Below, piece after piece: positions 61,016 to 64,000 of a stretch of DNA of 64,000 nt; the first letter of the stretch is position 1; every line of letters begins with the position of its first letter. Where the stretch lies: NCBI GenBank assembly GCA_963734435.1, contig CAVTHA010000009.1:248001-312000 (forward strand). The letters are read 5' to 3'. The stretch comes from Bog-756 sp963734435 (lineage in GTDB: Bacteria > Actinomycetota > Acidimicrobiia > Acidimicrobiales > RAAP-2). The translations under genes and the position numbers were made by a program. The notes beneath the pieces are model-generated. The model saw nothing but the letters and a program-made list of their open reading frames with translations. It searched no databases and was not told the origin of the DNA.

Positions 61016-61804
61016 ATGGGACTTCTCGAGGGTAAGCGGATACTGGTGACCGGCGTGCTCACCGACGCCTCACTGGCATTCGCGGTGGCGCGCTCGGCCC
61101 AACAGGAGGGTGCCGAAGTGGTGCTGAGCGGGGCGGGCCGCGGCCTCTCCCTCACCCGCCGCACCGCCCGCAAACTGCCGGTCGAGGCGAACGTGCTCGA
61201 GATCGACGTCACCAAGCCGGAGCAGTTGGCCGAGGCGGCCATCACCCTCAGCGTGGACTGGGACCGGCTGGACGGCCTGCTGCACGCCATCGGCTATGCG
61301 CCCCCCGAGTGCCTGGGCGGGGACATCTTCCAGGCAGATTGGGATCAGGTCCAGGTGGCTCTCCACGTCTCGGCCTATTCCCTCAAGGCACTGGTCGAGA
61401 CGTTCCGGCCGTTGTTGGTCGCCGCCGGGGCAGGCGGCGGCCCTGGCGCTTCGGTGGTGGCGCTCGATTTCGATGCCAGCGTGGCGTGGCCCGCCTACGA
61501 CTGGATGGGAGTTTCGAAGGCCGCGCTGGAATCGCTCTCCCGCTACCTGGCCCGAGACCTCGGCCACGACCGGATACGGGTCAACCTGGTGGCGGCCGGC
61601 CCGGTCAAGACCATGGCGGCCAAGTCCATCCCCGGCTTCGACACCTTCGAGGACACCTGGGCGGAGCGGGCGCCGCTCGGTTGGGACGTTCTCGACACCG
61701 ATGTGGTAGCGCGCGCCTGCACGGCCCTGTTCTCCGACCTCCTGCCCATGACGACCGGGGAGATCCTGCATGTCGACGGGGGGCTCCACGCCATTGGTGT
61801 CTGA
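61016..61804 (+). CDS. fabI: Enoyl-ACP reductase, InhA-like
   Basis: 262-residue short-chain reductase of fatty acid elongation, NADH-dependent. LEGKRILVTGVLTDASLAFA (the divergent FabI dinucleotide loop), LDGLLHAIGYAPPE, VVALDFDASVAWPAYDWMGV with catalytic Tyr and Lys six apart (YDWMGVSK), NLVAAGPVKTMAAK and TTGEILHVDGGLH. The wording is closer to mycobacterial InhA than to E. coli FabI. No KasA or other FAS-II genes are near. Confidence 0.94.
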   Translation: MGLLEGKRILVTGVLTDASLAFAVARSAQQEGAEVVLSGAGRGLSLTRRTARKLPVEANVLEIDVTKPEQLAEAAITLSVDWDRLDGLLHAIGYAPPECLGGDIFQADWDQVQVALHVSAYSLKALVETFRPLLVAAGAGGGPGASVVALDFDASVAWPAYDWMGVSKAALESLSRYLARDLGHDRIRVNLVAAGPVKTMAAKSIPGFDTFEDTWAERAPLGWDVLDTDVVARACTALFSDLLPMTTGEILHVDGGLHAIGV

Positions 61805-61905
61805 CTGCGCTCCCAGTCCCCGCGTCGGGATGATCCCGACCGGTGGCGCCGGCTCCTTCAGCGCTGGCGTGTTCAAGGCCGTCGCGGCCGATTGAGGAGG
61901 AGGTC

Positions 61906-62352
61906 GTGGCCGACGACAGCACGCTTATCGGCAATCTCATCGCCAGGTATGCGGAGCTCATCGACAGTGGAGACTTCGACGGAGTGGCCGACCTGCTCGC
62001 TGATGCCGGCGTGGGCGACGGCGTGAGCTCGTCGCTGATGCTGGGCCGTGACGCCCTGGTCGAGATGTTCACCACCACCACTCGCCGCTACGCCGACGGG
62101 ACACCGAGGACCAAGCACATCACGACCAATCTCATTCTCGAGATCGACGGGGATGCCGGCCGGGCGTCGGCCCGATCCTATTGGATGGTCCTGCAGGCAG
62201 TCGAAGGCCTGCCGCTCCAGCCGATCCTGGCCGGGCGCTACCACGACCGGTTCGAGCGGGTGGAGGACGCCTGGCGCTTCGCCGAGCGGCGGTATTTCAT
62301 CGACCTGGTCGGGGATGTCAGCCATCACATGCTCGCGGATCTCCCGACCTGA
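61906..62352 (+). CDS. SnoaL/NTF2-like protein
   Basis: 148-residue alpha+beta-barrel protein. LIARYAELIDSGDFDGVADL, MLGRDALVEMFTTTTR, TKHITTNLILEIDGDAGRAS and AGRYHDRFERVEDAWRFAER are the usual landmarks. These small proteins are isomerases, hydrolases or dehydratase-like; no substrate can be given. GTG 61906 has GAGGAGGAG just upstream. It is co-directional with the flavoprotein gene 129 bases later, suggesting a catabolic unit. Confidence 0.85.
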   Translation: MADDSTLIGNLIARYAELIDSGDFDGVADLLADAGVGDGVSSSLMLGRDALVEMFTTTTRRYADGTPRTKHITTNLILEIDGDAGRASARSYWMVLQAVEGLPLQPILAGRYHDRFERVEDAWRFAERRYFIDLVGDVSHHMLADLPT

Positions 62353-62481
62353 GCTGACCTCGCTCCCGTGGCGGCGACTTCACCCGGGCCGACGGTGGGT
62401 TGCCGAGCAGCTCGGCATGTGATCGCATGCATGGCGAGCGTCCATGGCCCAATTCACGGCCCGATTCCGGCGAGGAGTAAC

Positions 62482-63660
62482 GTGCCCACCCAGCTGAACG
62501 TCAAAGGGCCCGAAGCGGCGCGGACCCTGCGCCAGGTGGTCGAGGAGGAGGCGGCCGCTTCCGAGCGCGACCGAACCTTGACCAAGCGCACCGTCGCAGC
62601 CCTGTGGGACAGCGGGCTGATGCAGTGGTTCAACCCCGTCGTGGCCGGCGGGAGCGAGCCGACATTCCACGAGATGATCGAGACCTGGATCGAGCTGGCC
62701 TGGCAGGACGCCTCGGTGGGCTGGATCGGGATCGCCAACTTCCCGTCCGCCGCGGTCTCCGCCGCCTACCTCCCAGACGAGGGGTTCGACGAGGTCTTCG
62801 TCGAACACGCCAACCGGATCACCGTCGGGGGCCAATTCTTCCCGAAGAGCCTGGCCGAGTCGGTCGAGGGTGGCTACCGCCTGACCGGAGCGTGGAATTT
62901 CGGCTCTGGGACCGGCCACTCCGAATACGTCGCCGCCGGCTTCATCCCGACGACGGACGGCTCGATGGTGGTCGGCCAGGACGGCCTCCCCGTTCTCAAG
63001 GTGGCGGTGATCCCGCGCCACGAGATCATGTTCACCGACGGTTGGTATGTCCAGGGATTGAAAGGCACCGGGTCCTACGACTACGAGGTCACCGACCTGT
63101 TCGTACCGGCCTACCGAACATTCGAGTTGTTCTGCCGCACCCCCCGGCGGGGCGACTCGCCGGCGTTCAGGATGGGTCTCCTTCCCATCACGGCGGCAGG
63201 TCACGGGTCGTGGGCGCTCGGTGTGTCGAAGAGCATGATCGACGACGTCACCGAGCTCGCCCTGACCAAGGTCAGGATGGGCGAGGAGTCCTCGGTCGCC
63301 CACAAGGCGTCGTTCCAGCGAAACCTGGCCCACCATCAGGCCATGTGGAAGGCGGCGCACCTCCTGGTGTTCACGACGTTCGACGAGGTCGAGGAGAAGG
63401 TGAGGAACGGACACGATCTGTCGCCGGAGATGCGGGCTGACATGCGGGTGGCCGCCACCTATGCCACCGAAGCCAGCCGCGAGATCGTCCAGTGGGCCCA
63501 CCTGGCCGCCGGCACCTCGGCCATCCGCGAGGGCAGCCGGCTCGAGCGCGCCTTCCGCGACATGTACACCGGCACCCAACACATCTTCATCAGTGAGAAG
63601 ACCTATACCGATGCCGCCCAGATCCGCCTCGGCCTGGTCGACGACCAGATCGGGTTGTGA
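62482..63660 (+). CDS. Acyl-CoA dehydrogenase/HsaA-like flavoprotein
   Basis: 392 residues with the acyl-CoA dehydrogenase fold and a type-2 C-terminal domain. QDASVGWIGIANFPSAAVSA, ITVGGQFFPKSLAESVEGGY, TGAWNFGSGTGHSEYVAAGF, VQGLKGTGSYDYEVTDLFVP, and AAGTSAIREGSRLERAFRDM near the end. The GTGS and R-RD features fit flavin monooxygenases of the HsaA type as well as dehydrogenases. Substrate unknown. GTG 62482 has GAGGAG 6 bases upstream. Confidence 0.85.
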   Translation: MPTQLNVKGPEAARTLRQVVEEEAAASERDRTLTKRTVAALWDSGLMQWFNPVVAGGSEPTFHEMIETWIELAWQDASVGWIGIANFPSAAVSAAYLPDEGFDEVFVEHANRITVGGQFFPKSLAESVEGGYRLTGAWNFGSGTGHSEYVAAGFIPTTDGSMVVGQDGLPVLKVAVIPRHEIMFTDGWYVQGLKGTGSYDYEVTDLFVPAYRTFELFCRTPRRGDSPAFRMGLLPITAAGHGSWALGVSKSMIDDVTELALTKVRMGEESSVAHKASFQRNLAHHQAMWKAAHLLVFTTFDEVEEKVRNGHDLSPEMRADMRVAATYATEASREIVQWAHLAAGTSAIREGSRLERAFRDMYTGTQHIFISEKTYTDAAQIRLGLVDDQIGL

Positions 63661-63679
63661 CGGGAACTGTTGCTTCCCG
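63661..63679 (+). terminator. Possible terminator after the flavoprotein gene
   Basis: CGGGAA, a 7-base loop, then TTCCCG, immediately after the stop at 63660. No T run. Confidence 0.35.
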
Positions 63680-63717
63680 CGATCCTGGGGTTCGAGACAG
63701 CCAAGTGCCGATGGGCG

Positions 63718-64000
63718 TCAGAGCTGGAGCGACTTCACTTCCAGGTACTCCTCCAACCCGAACGCGCCGAACTCGCGCCCGTTCCCTGACTGCTTGTACC
63801 CGCCGAACGGCGCCATGGGATTGAACCCGCCGCCGTTGACCTCGACCTGTCCGGCCCGGAGCCGTCCAGCAACCGTCCGCGCCCGCTCGGGGTCGGACGA
63901 CCACACCCCTCCGGCCAATCCGTAGTCCGTGTCATTGGCCATCTCGATCGCCTCCTCCTCGGAGTCATAGGGGATGATCGAGAGGACGGGTCCGAAGATC
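63718..64000 (-). CDS. Aldehyde dehydrogenase, C-terminal end only
   Basis: The last 93 codons of an ALDH-superfamily protein whose 5' part lies beyond the right edge. FGPVLSIIPYDSEEEAIEMA, NDTDYGLAGGVWSSD and APFGGYKQSGNGREFG, with the end LEEYLEVKSLQL, are standard. The active-site Cys is outside the window. It converges on the flavoprotein gene and, with the SnoaL-like gene, suggests a degradation locus. Confidence 0.92.
   Translation of the reverse strand, partial: IFGPVLSIIPYDSEEEAIEMANDTDYGLAGGVWSSDPERARTVAGRLRAGQVEVNGGGFNPMAPFGGYKQSGNGREFGAFGLEEYLEVKSLQL

Overview
The window is GC-rich, densely packed bacterial chromosome, most likely from the phylum Actinomycetota and, by inference, the class Acidimicrobiia or a close relative. 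The evidence is the gene set: mycothiol synthesis (mshC, mshD), phosphatidylinositol mannoside synthesis (pgsA, an acyltransferase, pimA), an F420-dependent NADP reductase (npdG), an InhA-like enoyl-ACP reductase, menaquinone genes (menG, menF), and a secreted protein with 'GYWLVASDGGIFTFGDA' modules of a kind I associate with Acidimicrobiia. No tRNA, rRNA, IS element, prophage or CRISPR array was seen.

Layout. 1-2153: hisD-hisC (hisC runs off the left edge). 2235-6000: a small helical protein, a gene-poor stretch (2433-2856), nth and mshD divergent, a VIT1-type transporter and a MaoC hydratase. 6154-9206: a coupled operon of a MerR regulator, menG and menF. 13040 down to 9199: a coupled operon of a polyprenol-phosphate mannosyltransferase, response regulator, histidine kinase and alpha/beta hydrolase. 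13134-21601: AI-2E family permease, YbhN-like flippase, ppk1, two SEDS proteins and a DUF151 protein. 21652-58862: a long minus-strand core block whose order (thrS, HIT, pgsA, acyltransferase, pimA, pdxS, pdxT, yebC, ruvCAB, yajC-secDF, relA, hisS, aspS, rarA, alaS, ruvX, mltG, aroE) matches what I recall of the Mycobacterium tuberculosis chromosome. Apparent insertions include a PAS-GGDEF protein, a VOC protein, an M48 peptidase, a divergent yceI/marR pair, queA-tgt and an S53 peptidase. 59003-64000: mshC, npdG, then fabI, a SnoaL-like protein, an acyl-CoA dehydrogenase-like flavoprotein and the end of an aldehyde dehydrogenase.

Two features run through the whole window. First, about twenty single-base frame breaks interrupt otherwise well-conserved genes, including essential ones (alaS, aspS, secD, hisD, menG). 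Most look like one-base insertions. This is best explained by uncorrected sequence errors, so those genes are annotated here as single genes across the breaks. Second, at least fourteen starts that head transcription units carry a TANNNT hexamer 6-9 bases upstream of the start codon. This points to widespread leaderless transcription, and it was used to choose starts for VIT1, the SEDS gene at 18249, and marR.

No clearly new multi-gene system was found. The most interesting items are the leaderless promoter pattern (including back-to-back nth/mshD promoters), the diguanylate cyclase inside the PIM operon, opposite-charge tails on YajC and SecF, in-frame minisatellites in core genes, and the repeat-bearing S53 peptidase with unusually many frame breaks.
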